From positions 1 to 18,111 of the forward strand of contig CAJXIK010000010.1 in assembly GCA_913054445.1 (NCBI GenBank): a stretch of DNA of 18,111 bases. The letters are read 5' to 3'. Below are positions 1 through 7,993 of the stretch, piece by piece. The first letter of the stretch is position 1. Every line of letters starts with the position of its first letter. The position numbers and the translations under genes were made by a program. This stretch comes from an uncultured Bermanella sp. Its GTDB lineage: Bacteria > Pseudomonadota > Gammaproteobacteria > Pseudomonadales > Oceanobacteraceae. The notes beneath the pieces were generated by a model. That model had not been told where the DNA came from and did no database searches. It saw only the letters and a program-made list of their open reading frames with translations.

Positions 1-2
1 GC

Positions 3-836
3 TATCGGCAGGCGCGCGCGGCCTATGCCGACAAAGACTCCGCAGCCAGCATTAAAGAGCTCACCCAATTAAGCATCGAGTACATAAACTCTGGCCTACG
101 CACTAAAAAACTGGTGAATAACACCCTCAAGAAAAGCCTCAAGCATCGCCGACTACTGCTCACCCTCAAGGCCCACAAGCATTTTCCACAGGCATTCAAT
201 GATGTGGAAGCGCATTTATTAGAACTGGTAAGGTCTGTCGAGCAAAGAGAACCGGACGCCGCCCTCAGCGCCCAGCCAAAGCTGCTAAAAGAGATGAGAG
301 CCCTCGAGGTCAAGACCATCGGCTTCACTCACCTATCTAAGGCGCAAGAGATGCTAAGTAAGGCCCAGCAGCTGGATGCCCAAGAGCTGCTGCCCAAGAC
401 CCACCGGCAGACGCTCAAGCAACTGGCGGCGGCGCGCGTGTTTATCGGTCACAATCCGCGCCAGCAAAAACAGATCAAACAAATCACCCAAGACAGCGTC
501 TTTGCCAGCCAACGCCTATATCAGCTGGCGCGTCACGCCAAGCGCCTAGCGGAAATGAAAACAGACAAGATTGAAAAGTCGGTGTTATTACACGAGCAGC
601 AGTTGCAACGGGTGAGCCGCGCGGCCCAGCTAGAGGATGTGGGCAACCTCTCGTTTACCGATCAAAGCATCGTATTATCAGAGCAGCTAAGCCCACTCGG
701 CGCCAACAGCAAGCGCGCAGCAAGCGCCTCTAAGCCGATTACCGCCAAAGAACTGGCAAAGTGGAAACGCAAGGTGGTACTACTGAAACGTGAAGTGAAA
801 CGCCTGCACAAGAAACTCAAGCAACAGGCGAGGTGA
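3..836 (+). CDS. Lysine-rich helical protein, 5' end outside the window
   Basis: The frame is open from the first complete codon of the window to the TGA at 834-836, so the gene starts upstream. The GTG at 114 is only an internal in-frame codon with no clear ribosome site, and I do not take it as the start. The visible 277 residues are almost entirely predicted helix, rich in Lys, Gln, Leu and Ala. An opening stretch (YRQARAAYADKDS) and a middle stretch (KTHRQTLKQLAAARVFIGHN) recall helical repeat or DUF4398/OmpA-associated envelope proteins; this is a weak family-level impression. The C-terminus is strongly basic (WKRKVVLLKREVKRLHKKLK) and could be coiled coil or bind nucleic acid. No catalytic motif is visible. 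It converges on the minus-strand ORF ending at 845. Function unknown; that it is coding is fairly likely. Confidence 0.6.
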   Translation, partial: YRQARAAYADKDSAASIKELTQLSIEYINSGLRTKKLVNNTLKKSLKHRRLLLTLKAHKHFPQAFNDVEAHLLELVRSVEQREPDAALSAQPKLLKEMRALEVKTIGFTHLSKAQEMLSKAQQLDAQELLPKTHRQTLKQLAAARVFIGHNPRQQKQIKQITQDSVFASQRLYQLARHAKRLAEMKTDKIEKSVLLHEQQLQRVSRAAQLEDVGNLSFTDQSIVLSEQLSPLGANSKRAASASKPITAKELAKWKRKVVLLKREVKRLHKKLKQQAR

Positions 837-844
837 CGCAGTTG

Positions 845-1105
845 TTAGCCATCTAGCTGCGTGAGCAGTTCCTGGCGAGAGGCGATCATGGCTTTATAGG
901 TCTTCATCAGGCTGAAACGATGGGGTGCCCTCTCAACTTGGAGGCGCTTGAGCTGGTCTTCCAGCTTGCTAATTTCCTGAGCTAGACGCAGCACAATATC
1001 CTGCTTGCAGTCCCCACCCCGTAAACGATAACTCTCTTGTTCCACCCTAAGTTCCCTCTCAGTCGCACCGATATTCAAGCTGCGCATGCTACCAGCTTCA
1101 GCCAA
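845..1105 (-). CDS. Small coiled-coil hypothetical protein
   Basis: An 86-residue ORF that I do not recognise. It starts at a TTG (1103-1105) preceded by a purine-rich stretch (ACGGAG about 9 bases upstream). An in-frame ATG at 1085-1087 would give an 80-residue version. The middle (residues about 36-60, LRLAQEISKLEDQLKRLQVE) has heptad-like Leu spacing and is probably coiled coil. There is no signal peptide or membrane segment. It runs opposite to miaB, whose start lies about 140 bases away, and ends 8 bases from the stop of the convergent gene at 836. No terminator with a T-run is visible between the two stops. The acceptable start and intergenic position favour a real gene, but a chance ORF is not excluded. 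Confidence 0.45.
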   Translation of the reverse strand: MAEAGSMRSLNIGATERELRVEQESYRLRGGDCKQDIVLRLAQEISKLEDQLKRLQVERAPHRFSLMKTYKAMIASRQELLTQLDG

Positions 1106-1204
1106 AATAGGTATCTCCGTTCCTTACAATGAGCGTAAGAGATCGCCTACATGACAACACTGTTGATGCCCATTAACCACATAGCCAGAGTTAGCACATA
1201 GGTT

Positions 1205-1210
1205 TATAAT
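1205..1210 (+). promoter_or_regulatory. Possible -10 box for the miaB operon
   Basis: A perfect TATAAT lies 35 bases before the chosen miaB GTG start, in the 128-base gap between the divergent genes. No good -35 hexamer sits 16-18 bases upstream (the 17-base position reads tagcca), so an activator or a different sigma contact would be needed. This is a motif match only. Confidence 0.3.
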
Positions 1211-1245
1211 GCGCCCCTTAAAATTATTAGAGCATGGTGATATCC

Positions 1246-2586
1246 GTGGCGAAGAAGTTGTACATTAAGACCCATGGTTGTCAGATGAACGAATACGATA
1301 GCTCGCGCATGGCCGACCTACTGGGGGACTCCCATGAGATGGAGTTAGTAGACACCCCAGAAGAAGCGGATGTATTGCTGTTAAATACCTGCTCCATTCG
1401 CGAAAAAGCCCAGGAAAAAGTCTTTCATCAGCTGGGCCGCTGGAACAAACTCAAGAAGAAAAACCCCAACCTAGTGATAGGTGTGGGCGGCTGTGTGGCC
1501 AGCCAGGAAGGGGCGGCCATTCGTAAGCGCGCCCCCCAGGTCGACATGGTCTTTGGCCCCCAGACCCTGCATCGCCTGCCGCAGTTCATAGATGCCAGCG
1601 CCAACAAGATTCCCGTGGTGGACATCACCTTTCCCGAAATTGAAAAGTTTGATCACCTGCCCGCCCCTAAGGTAGAAGGGGCCTCGGCGTTTGTCTCTAT
1701 TATGGAAGGGTGCAGCAAGTACTGTACGTTCTGTGTGGTGCCCTACACCCGCGGCGAAGAAGTGAGCCGTCCGTTTAACGATGTGATGGTGGAGATTCAG
1801 CAACTGGCCGATCAAGGCGTGCGCGAGGTAAATCTGCTGGGCCAAAACGTCAACTGCTATGAGGGGCACAGCGCAGATGGCGAGATCATGGACCTCGCCG
1901 ACGTGATCACCGCCGTGGCCGAGGTCGAGGGCATCGACCGCATTCGCTTCACCACCAGCAACCCATTGGAATTCAGCGACAGCCTCATACAGGTCTTTGC
2001 CGAAGTCCCCGAACTGGTGAGCCACCTGCACCTGCCGGTACAGAGCGGCTCCAACAAGATTTTAGCGGCCATGAAGCGCGGTCACGAGGTGGCCATGTAC
2101 AGCGAGAAAATCCGCCGCATTCAGCAACTGCGCCCCGACATCAGCATCAGCTCAGATTTCATCATCGGCTTCCCCGGAGAAAGCGAAGAGGACTTCCTAG
2201 AGACCATGACGCTAATAGATGACATTGGCTTCGATACCTCCTTCAGCTTCGTCTACAGCCCACGCCCCGGCACTCCGGCGGCTGAGCTAGCAGACACCAC
2301 CCCCATGGACATCAAGAAACAGCGCCTGCAAATACTGCAAGACCGCATCACCCACAACGCCCAGCAAATTGGCCGGCGCATGGTCGGCAAGGTAGAGACC
2401 ATCCTCGTCAGTGGCGTGTCGCGCAAAGACCCTGGCAAGCTCATGGGGCGCTCCGAAAACAACCGCTCGGTGTACTTCCCCTGTGACGATCAGAGCCTAA
2501 TTGGCAAGTTTGTGCAGGTCAAAATAGAAGAGTCCCTCACCAACAGCCTGATTGGCCGCTTGTTATTGGCAGAAGGGGTGTTCTAA
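1246..2586 (+). CDS. miaB: tRNA-2-methylthio-N6-dimethylallyladenosine synthase MiaB
   Basis: Radical-SAM methylthiotransferase that adds a methylthio group to i6A37 of tRNAs reading UNN codons. Three N-terminal cysteines for the auxiliary 4Fe-4S cluster fall at C12, C49 and C83, and the radical-SAM CxxxCxxC is C156, C160, C163 (GCSKYCTFC). The C-terminal part is the TRAM domain (about residues 375-443). I chose GTG 1246 because MAKKLYIKTHGC aligns without gap to the E. coli N-terminus (MTKKLHIKTWGC), and GGTGA sits 5 bases upstream. The ATG at 1234, four codons earlier, has a poorer ribosome site. With 446 residues it is slightly shorter than E. coli MiaB (474). First gene of the miaB-phoH-ybeY-corC-lnt run; phoH begins 52 bases after its stop. 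Confidence 0.97.
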   Translation: MAKKLYIKTHGCQMNEYDSSRMADLLGDSHEMELVDTPEEADVLLLNTCSIREKAQEKVFHQLGRWNKLKKKNPNLVIGVGGCVASQEGAAIRKRAPQVDMVFGPQTLHRLPQFIDASANKIPVVDITFPEIEKFDHLPAPKVEGASAFVSIMEGCSKYCTFCVVPYTRGEEVSRPFNDVMVEIQQLADQGVREVNLLGQNVNCYEGHSADGEIMDLADVITAVAEVEGIDRIRFTTSNPLEFSDSLIQVFAEVPELVSHLHLPVQSGSNKILAAMKRGHEVAMYSEKIRRIQQLRPDISISSDFIIGFPGESEEDFLETMTLIDDIGFDTSFSFVYSPRPGTPAAELADTTPMDIKKQRLQILQDRITHNAQQIGRRMVGKVETILVSGVSRKDPGKLMGRSENNRSVYFPCDDQSLIGKFVQVKIEESLTNSLIGRLLLAEGVF

Positions 2587-2638
2587 TACAGCCCTCTTGC
2601 ATAGAGACATTACCCTCAGTTGTGGACATAATAAGCAG

Positions 2639-3694
2639 ATGACAACCGCCAACGCGCCCCGCCAACGCACCGCCCAAAGCGAGTTCTGCCTCGCGCCAGA
2701 AGACACTCGGCGCTTGGCCAACCTGAGCGGCCACCTAGACAGCCACATCAAGCAAATTGGCCAGCACTTTCAGATCAAGATATTTAACCGTGGCCACCAT
2801 TTTAAGCTGGCCGGTGAGGCCCGCAGCGTGGACCACGCCACGCACATCATCCAGCGCCTCTATCGCGAGACCCACAACGGCACCGATATCAGCAGCGAGC
2901 TGATTCACCTGCTGCTGCAAGAGGCCGACATCGACATCGCCTACAACCAGCAACACAGCCAAGAGGGGCAACACAAGCCCGTGGTACTGCGCACCCCCAA
3001 GCTTATTATTAAGCCCCGCGGCCCCAACCAGCAAAGTTATGTACGCTCTATCATCAAGCACGACATTAATTTTGGCATAGGCCCGGCAGGCACCGGCAAG
3101 ACCTACCTAGCGGTGGCCTGTGCGGTGGAAGCCCTGCTGCGCGACGACGTGCAAAAGGTTATCTTAGTGCGCCCGGCGGTGGAGGCCGGTGAAAAACTGG
3201 GGTTTTTACCCGGGGACCTCGCGCAAAAAATAGACCCTTACCTGCGCCCCCTCTACGATGCCCTGCACGAGATGCTCGGCTACGACAAGGTTAGCAAACT
3301 GCAAGAGCAAAACATCATCGAGATAGCGCCCCTCGCCTACATGCGCGGTCGCACCCTCAGCAATGCCTACGTGATCCTCGATGAAAGCCAAAACACCACC
3401 AAAGAACAGATGAAGATGTTTTTAACGCGCATCGGTTTCGGCACGAAGGCGGTCATCACCGGCGACATCACCCAGATCGATTTACCCCGTGGCACGCGCT
3501 CCGGCCTTGCCCATATTATGCATGTCTTAAAAGATGTCGAGGGCATCGGCTTTACCCAGTTTGCCAACAAAGACGTGGTACGCCACCCCCTAGTACAGCG
3601 TATCGTCGATGCCTACGATGTACACGAGGCCCAAGTAGCGGCACAAAATTTAAAGCAAGAAACGACACATAAAACGGGCGACTCACCATCATGA
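2639..3694 (+). CDS. phoH: PhoH-family ATPase (YbeZ)
   Basis: Cytosolic P-loop ATPase of the PhoH/YbeZ family, known to be genetically and physically linked to YbeY in RNA metabolism. The exact reaction is uncertain; an RNA-helicase-like role has been proposed for the family. An N-terminal KH-like region (about residues 25-80, with IKIFNRGHHFKLAGEA) precedes the PhoH domain. Walker A is GPAGTGKT at residues 148-155, and Walker B with the acidic pair is VILDESQN. RxxxGEKLGFLPGD-type and ITGDITQIDLPRG motifs are also present. The ATG at 2639 gives 351 residues, close to the E. coli YbeZ length. A longer frame from a TTG at 2552 would overlap miaB and add residues the family lacks. The stop overlaps the ybeY start in ATGA (3691-3694), implying translational coupling. 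Confidence 0.95.
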   Translation: MTTANAPRQRTAQSEFCLAPEDTRRLANLSGHLDSHIKQIGQHFQIKIFNRGHHFKLAGEARSVDHATHIIQRLYRETHNGTDISSELIHLLLQEADIDIAYNQQHSQEGQHKPVVLRTPKLIIKPRGPNQQSYVRSIIKHDINFGIGPAGTGKTYLAVACAVEALLRDDVQKVILVRPAVEAGEKLGFLPGDLAQKIDPYLRPLYDALHEMLGYDKVSKLQEQNIIEIAPLAYMRGRTLSNAYVILDESQNTTKEQMKMFLTRIGFGTKAVITGDITQIDLPRGTRSGLAHIMHVLKDVEGIGFTQFANKDVVRHPLVQRIVDAYDVHEAQVAAQNLKQETTHKTGDSPS

Positions 3695-4161
3695 TTATCG
3701 TAGACATGCAGATTGCCAGCGAACATAGCGAGCTGCCCAACCAAGAACAGCTTACCGCGTGGGCACAAGCCGCCTTACAGGGCTTAAAAGACGAGGCCGA
3801 ATTAAGCATTCGCCTAGTGGATGAAGCCGAGAGCCAGCAACTTAATTTAGAGTATCGCGGCCAGGACAAACCCACTAATGTGCTGTCCTTCCCCTTCGAG
3901 GTGCCCGAGGCCCTACAGGGGCTAGATGAGGTGGGCCAGCTCATCGGCGACCTAGTTATCTGCGCCCAAGTGGTGGCAGACGAGGCAACACTACAACACA
4001 AGCCCGCCATACATCATTGGGCGCACATGGTGGTACACGGCTGCTTGCATTTGTTGGGCTACGACCATATAACGGATGCTGAGGCTCAAGTAATGGAAGA
4101 TATGGAACGTACTATATTAGGCAGCTTGAACATTGCCGACCCCTATTTAACAATTGAATGA
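3691..4161 (+). CDS. ybeY: Endoribonuclease YbeY (rRNA maturation, ribosome quality control)
   Basis: Zinc-dependent single-strand endoribonuclease involved in 16S rRNA 3'-end maturation and 70S ribosome quality control. The family zinc signature HGxLHLxGYDH is intact: HGCLHLLGYDH, with His116, His120 and His126 as ligands. The conserved LNLEYRGQDKPTNVLSFPFE segment, which contributes the conserved Arg, is at about residues 51-70. Length of 156 residues matches E. coli YbeY (155). The start codon overlaps the phoH stop by four bases, and corC begins four bases after its stop, so the three are very probably one message. Confidence 0.97.
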   Translation: MIIVDMQIASEHSELPNQEQLTAWAQAALQGLKDEAELSIRLVDEAESQQLNLEYRGQDKPTNVLSFPFEVPEALQGLDEVGQLIGDLVICAQVVADEATLQHKPAIHHWAHMVVHGCLHLLGYDHITDAEAQVMEDMERTILGSLNIADPYLTIE

Positions 4162-4165
4162 GATT

Positions 4166-5014
4166 ATGAAAGAGCGATCGATAAATTCTGCATTTAACTG
4201 GCTGGCCAACCTGAATATATTCAAGGGCAACCCCAAGAACCGCACTGAAATCAAACACTTACTGCGTGAAGCCCAAGAGCGCGAGTTAGTAGACAGTGAC
4301 GCCCTCGCCATCATGGAGGGGGCCATTCAGGTAACCGACATGAAAGTGCGCGAGATCATGATCCCGCGCTCACAGATGGTGTGCGTCAACATCGAGCAAA
4401 AGCCCAAGGAATTTTTAGCTAGCATCATAGAGTCCGCCCACTCTCGTTTTCCGGTGCTGGGCGAGACCGAAGACGATGTACTGGGCATCTTGTTGGCCAA
4501 AGACCTGCTAGACCTAGTGCTGGAAGAAAACACCGATAACTTCCGCATCAAGGACATCATTCGCCCGGTGACGTTTGTGCCCGAAAGCAAGCGCCTCAAT
4601 GTCTTGCTTAAAGAGTTCCGCGCCACTCGCAACCACATGGCCATCGTCATCGATGAGTACGGCGGCGTCGATGGCCTAGTGACCATCGAAGATGTACTAG
4701 AGCAAATTGTCGGCGACATCGAAGACGAACACGACTTCGACGAGACCGAAAACTTCATCAAACAAATTGATGACACCACCTTCATGGTCAAGGCCCTCAC
4801 CCCCATAGAAGATTTCAACGAAGCCTTCAACTGCCAATTTTCAGAAGATGCGTTTGATACCATAGGGGGCATAGTGATGGAGAAATTTGGCCGCCTGCCC
4901 GACTGCAACGAGAGCATCGACATCGGCCCCCTCAACTACAAGATTGCCAACGCCAACAGCCGCCAAATACACTTATTGCAAGTGACTCACATCGACTCAG
5001 CCCGCACAGCATAA
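4166..5014 (+). CDS. corC: CorC/YbeX-type CBS-domain protein (HlyC/CorC family)
   Basis: Member of the YbeX/CorC family. It was originally linked to CorA-dependent magnesium/cobalt efflux, and more recently to ribosome metabolism through its operon with ybeY. Order of domains: a short N-terminal region with GNPKNRTE, a CBS pair (about residues 60-185, including VREIMIPRSQM and MAIVIDEYGGVDGLVTIEDV), then the CorC_HlyC transporter-associated domain (about 195-275, including EDFNEAFNCQFS and DTIGGIVM). Nearly every block aligns to E. coli YbeX. There is no DUF21 membrane domain, as expected for this short form. ATG 4166 fits the family N-terminus better than the TTG at 4154, which overlaps ybeY. 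282 residues. lnt begins 10 bases downstream. Confidence 0.95.
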   Translation: MKERSINSAFNWLANLNIFKGNPKNRTEIKHLLREAQERELVDSDALAIMEGAIQVTDMKVREIMIPRSQMVCVNIEQKPKEFLASIIESAHSRFPVLGETEDDVLGILLAKDLLDLVLEENTDNFRIKDIIRPVTFVPESKRLNVLLKEFRATRNHMAIVIDEYGGVDGLVTIEDVLEQIVGDIEDEHDFDETENFIKQIDDTTFMVKALTPIEDFNEAFNCQFSEDAFDTIGGIVMEKFGRLPDCNESIDIGPLNYKIANANSRQIHLLQVTHIDSARTA

Positions 5015-5024
5015 GAAGAATACC

Positions 5025-6569
5025 TTGCCCACAACCACCGCAGCGCACCGCCTTTCATGGATCAGTCGACCCGGCTGGGCGGGCCACTTTCTGGCTTTAC
5101 TGTGCGGCGTCATGCTGCCCTTGAGCTTCGCCCCTTATTCCCTATGGCCGCTGCAATTTGTGGCGGTGGCGTTATTTTATGCCTCCCTTAAAGACCTTAG
5201 CCCGCGCCAAGCCCTGTGGCGCGGCTGGTGGTTTGGCTTAGGCACCTACGCGGCAGGCGTCAGCTGGGTGTATGTGAGCATACATGTGCACAGCCACACC
5301 CCGGCGCTGGCGGCGTTTTTCATGACCCTGCTTTTTGTGGCCGGGCTGGCATGGTTTTTCGCCGCCATGAGCTACACTTTTCAAAAATTTTTTAGCCAGC
5401 AAAAATACGCTTGCCTCGCCTTTGCCTGCACTTGGTTATTGTTTGAATGGAGCCGCAGCTGGTTTTTAACCGGCTTTCCTTGGTTGTATCTAGGAGACGC
5501 CCACCTCACTACGCAGCTCAAGGGCTTTGCCCCTGTGCTGGGGGTGTATGGCATCGGCTTCGTGGTGACACTCAGCGCCGCCTTTCTGCGCGATTGGCCA
5601 TGGCCCAAACAATGGCCAACAGGCATCGTTTTACTCGCCACCCCTTGGCTACTGGGCAGCTGTCTGTCCCTCATTGCCTGGACCCAACCGGTTAAAGATG
5701 GCGACATTCAGGTGGTGGCCATTCAGGGCAACATTCCCCAGCAGCGCAAGTGGCTGGCCGAAGAGATCTACCCCACCCTAGAAAAATACCGCAGCGCCAG
5801 CGAAAAAAATTGGCAGGCCGATTTAATACTGTGGCCCGAGACCGCCATCACCGTGCTGCACCATCAGGCCAGCGAGTATTTAAAGTACCTAGATGAAGAG
5901 GGGCAAAAAAATAACAGCACCCTCATAACCGGCATCCCCTATCAGCAGGGGCCAGATGAGCCGTATCCGGGCGCGTATCACAACAGTATTCTTGCCCTAG
6001 GGGAAGGCAGCGGCCTCTATCACAAGCAAAAGCTGGTGCCCTTCGGCGAGTACATGCCACTGCCCCAAAGTTGGCGACCGCTGCTGGCGTTTTTTAATAT
6101 CCCCATGTCGGAATTTAGACCCGGCGCACCGCAGCAGGCCCTGTTGCAGGTAAACAGTGGCCCACTCGCCTACGCCATTGCCCCCTTCATCTGCTACGAC
6201 GTGGCCTACCCCGACTTCGTGGCGCAGCTGGCGCGCCACAGTGGCTTGCTCATCACCATCAGCAACGATGCCTGGTTTGGCAGCAGCATCGGCCCCAAGC
6301 AACACTTAGCATTGGCCCGTATGCGCGCCCTAGAGAACGGCCGCTACCTGTTGCGCAGCACCAACACCGGCATCACCGCGTTAATCGATCATAGGGGAGA
6401 GATTAAGGCTCGCCTGCCTCAGTTTGAATACGGCGTGTTGCAGGCACAGGCGCAGGTCATGAGCGGCAACACCCCGTTTAGTCTCTGCGGGAGCTGGCCC
6501 ATGCTGATTTTTTGCTGTGGGTTTTTGGCTTGGCTGACCTACCGAAAGCGCCGCCAGCAAGCGCTTTAA
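5025..6569 (+). CDS. lnt: Apolipoprotein N-acyltransferase
   Basis: Inner-membrane enzyme that transfers an acyl chain from phospholipid to the free amino group of the diacylglyceryl-cysteine of lipoproteins, the last step of their maturation. The N-terminal half is hydrophobic with several membrane helices (about residues 18-225), followed by a periplasmic nitrilase-fold domain and a final C-terminal helix (about 487-505). The nitrilase triad is visible: Glu272 (LWPETAIT), Lys334 (YHKQKLVPFGEY) and Cys390 (FICYDVAYP). Length 514 against 512 in E. coli. The start is a TTG at 5025 with AAGAAG upstream; no ATG precedes the first membrane helix. Last gene of the operon; its TAA overlaps that of the convergent gene at 6566. 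Likely substrates in this window are LptE and the small lipoprotein at 14435. Confidence 0.97.
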   Translation: MPTTTAAHRLSWISRPGWAGHFLALLCGVMLPLSFAPYSLWPLQFVAVALFYASLKDLSPRQALWRGWWFGLGTYAAGVSWVYVSIHVHSHTPALAAFFMTLLFVAGLAWFFAAMSYTFQKFFSQQKYACLAFACTWLLFEWSRSWFLTGFPWLYLGDAHLTTQLKGFAPVLGVYGIGFVVTLSAAFLRDWPWPKQWPTGIVLLATPWLLGSCLSLIAWTQPVKDGDIQVVAIQGNIPQQRKWLAEEIYPTLEKYRSASEKNWQADLILWPETAITVLHHQASEYLKYLDEEGQKNNSTLITGIPYQQGPDEPYPGAYHNSILALGEGSGLYHKQKLVPFGEYMPLPQSWRPLLAFFNIPMSEFRPGAPQQALLQVNSGPLAYAIAPFICYDVAYPDFVAQLARHSGLLITISNDAWFGSSIGPKQHLALARMRALENGRYLLRSTNTGITALIDHRGEIKARLPQFEYGVLQAQAQVMSGNTPFSLCGSWPMLIFCCGFLAWLTYRKRRQQAL

Positions 6570-6940
6570 GCCAGTTTCAGGCGGGCCAGCTCGTTGCAAT
6601 TGCGCAACGCATCCGCCTTACCGGCAAACAGCTGAATATCGTTGGGGGTGATGAGGATCACCTTGTCATCCCTAAGGCCCACAAAGCCCGCCTTATATTC
6701 GCTGACGAAACCCTGCTCGCCTAATGCTAGGCATGCCGCCCCGGCGAGATCCGCCAGCTCCATGAGCCCGTTACCCAGTTCATCGTTTACCGCCCGTGCA
6801 TCTTTATAGAGGGCCAAACAATCTCGCTGCAACACCAGCACTAGGCCGTTGGCAAAGCTCAACCACTGACTATTGGCCGCCGCCCCCGCACTGAAAAACT
6901 CACACTTGCTGATGATGTCGGAATTGCCCGCTAAGATCAT
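6566..6940 (-). CDS. Hypothetical protein, 124 residues
   Basis: I do not recognise this protein. It starts at ATG 6938-6940 with a purine-rich GAGTGGG upstream, and its stop shares the TTAA at 6566-6569 with the stop of convergent lnt. The chain is neutral to mildly acidic, has no signal peptide and no long membrane helix, and shows alternating hydrophobic stretches (WLSFANGLVLVLQ, FVGLRDDKVILITPNDIQLF) that look like a small globular alpha/beta fold. The three cysteines are not arranged as a metal site. It lies 33 bases downstream of the stop of the cytochrome gene on the same strand, so the two may share a transcript, and it may be a small cytosolic regulator or chaperone-like protein; that is conjecture. 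Coding status is supported by tight packing and a plausible start only. Confidence 0.55.
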   Translation of the reverse strand: MILAGNSDIISKCEFFSAGAAANSQWLSFANGLVLVLQRDCLALYKDARAVNDELGNGLMELADLAGAACLALGEQGFVSEYKAGFVGLRDDKVILITPNDIQLFAGKADALRNCNELARLKLA

Positions 6941-6973
6941 GATTCAACCCACTCATTAATTTCCCCCAGTTTA

Positions 6974-7597
6974 CTACATGCTGGAAATATAATTGGCCAA
7001 AGGCTCTATTTCGTCCTCTTTAACCGCGCCCATAATTTTTACCATGGGAGAACTTGAACGGGCTTTGTCACCGTGTTTAAAGGCGGTAAGGGTTTTCACT
7101 AGGAATGTTTTTTTCTGTCCCGCGAGGCGTGGTAGATCCTTGTTGCCCATGCCGCCCTCACCATGGCAGGCAAAACAAAAACCCTGGTATCTTTGCTTGC
7201 CCTGCTCGGAGGTTTCATGGCGCTCACTCACCACCACCTGCCGAGACGAAAAATATAACGCAATGTTGATACGCTCTTGCTCGGTGAGCATCTGCGCCAT
7301 CTGTTGCATCACATAGTTCTTGCGCTCACCGCTGGCAAACAGCTGAAATTGCTTCAATAGGTATTCGGGATTCTGCTGAGCGAGGTTGGGAATATAATCC
7401 TTAACGCTGTTGCCATCCTTGCCATGACAATAGCCACACAACAATGAACGCTCCTTACCCGCCTCGATGGCCGCCTGATGCAGGGCCGAATCGGCCCTAA
7501 TATTCGCCATTTTTGCAATCAGGCTATCGTATTCCGTGCCCCAACAAGTCAGTGACGCGACGAGGCCCACCAGCATAAATACGTTCTTAAATAACAC
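6974..7597 (-). CDS. Exported dihaem cytochrome c (c4-like)
   Basis: Periplasmic electron carrier with two covalently bound c-haems. The N-terminus (residues 1-20, Lys4 then a hydrophobic run) is a Sec signal peptide. CxxCH motifs occur at C54-C57-H58 (CGYCH) and C141-C144-H145 (CFACH). Each is followed by a cytochrome c domain, giving the two-domain layout of cytochrome c4/c553 proteins. Methionines at 97, 100 and 103, and the SSPMVKIM segment near the C-terminus, are candidate sixth ligands. At 207 residues the length fits cytochrome c4. The start is GTG 7595-7597, which keeps the basic signal-peptide start; an ATG seven codons later is the alternative. It is divergent from leuS. The donor and acceptor (for example bc1 complex to a terminal oxidase) are inferred from the family, not seen here. 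Confidence 0.9.
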   Translation of the reverse strand: MLFKNVFMLVGLVASLTCWGTEYDSLIAKMANIRADSALHQAAIEAGKERSLLCGYCHGKDGNSVKDYIPNLAQQNPEYLLKQFQLFASGERKNYVMQQMAQMLTEQERINIALYFSSRQVVVSERHETSEQGKQRYQGFCFACHGEGGMGNKDLPRLAGQKKTFLVKTLTAFKHGDKARSSSPMVKIMGAVKEDEIEPLANYISSM

Positions 7598-7842
7598 GGC
7601 TTAACTCTCAACTACGACCCATTACAGGGCCGCAAACTACCCGAAAAAAAAGCAGGTTCAACCAAATAGGGCGCATTTTCATGAAAAGATAAGCAGAACC
7701 TAATACAGATCAATGTTTATCGGCCCATTTGGCAGGGCCATCGATTATTGAAGGCATCGCAGACTGTAAAGTTTGAGCTTGGAATGGTGCTGTTTCAGTT
7801 TAGGGTCTTTGAAGCATGGATGGATTAATGGCGGCCGCAAAT

Positions 7843-7860
7843 TGAAATAGTACCATTTCA
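7843..7860. repeat. Perfect inverted repeat in the leuS upstream region
   Basis: TGAAAT-agtacc-ATTTCA: six-base arms around a six-base centre. It could be a dimeric regulator site or a small hairpin. It lies 134 bases before leuS. No matching copy was noticed elsewhere in the window. Confidence 0.4.
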
Positions 7861-7915
7861 GGCTGGCGGGAAACGTGAAGCCATTCGTCTAAGTATTAAT
7901 GCGATCACCCTAGCC

Positions 7916-7978
7916 ATGACTGGGGTTGTTCGTGCCCTAGGAGGCAATCTAGGGTATCCTTGGCAGCTATTTTTTTAA
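7916..7978 (+). promoter_or_regulatory. Possible leuS leader: 20-codon ORF with alternative hairpins and T-run
   Basis: A 20-codon ORF (ATG 7916, TAA 7976) has three CTA leucine codons and no ribosome site. Within it, CCCTAG/CTAGGG (7935-7954) can form one hairpin. A competing one pairs TGCC and AGGA (7933-7942) with TCCT and GGCA (7957-7965), followed four bases later by seven Ts (7970-7976). This looks like a weak attenuator, but the ORF runs through the T-run, unlike classical leaders, so I rate it low. Confidence 0.2.
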
Positions 7979-7993
7979 GCAAGCTCGCCAAAC

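Larger units (their letters stand above)
7598..7993. other. 396-base intergenic region between cytochrome c and leuS
   Basis: No convincing gene or promoter with both hexamers was found on either strand. It contains a perfect eight-base GCGGCCGC palindrome (7831-7838), a perfect inverted repeat at 7843-7860, and two mutually exclusive weak hairpins ending in a seven-T run just before leuS (7933-7976). It must hold the promoters of both divergent genes, but I could not place them. Confidence 0.6.

Noticed and set aside
829..857. ACGCAG/CTGCGT inverted repeat between the convergent genes at 836 and 845
   Set aside because: Six-base stem with a loop of about 15 bases and no T-run; too weak to call a terminator.
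1471..2031. 186-codon minus-strand ORF inside miaB
   Set aside because: Antisense shadow of a gene whose every catalytic motif is intact on the plus strand; the translation has no family features.
2552..2638. 29-codon N-terminal extension of PhoH
   Set aside because: It begins at a TTG within miaB, and the extra residues do not resemble the family; ATG 2639 gives the normal length.
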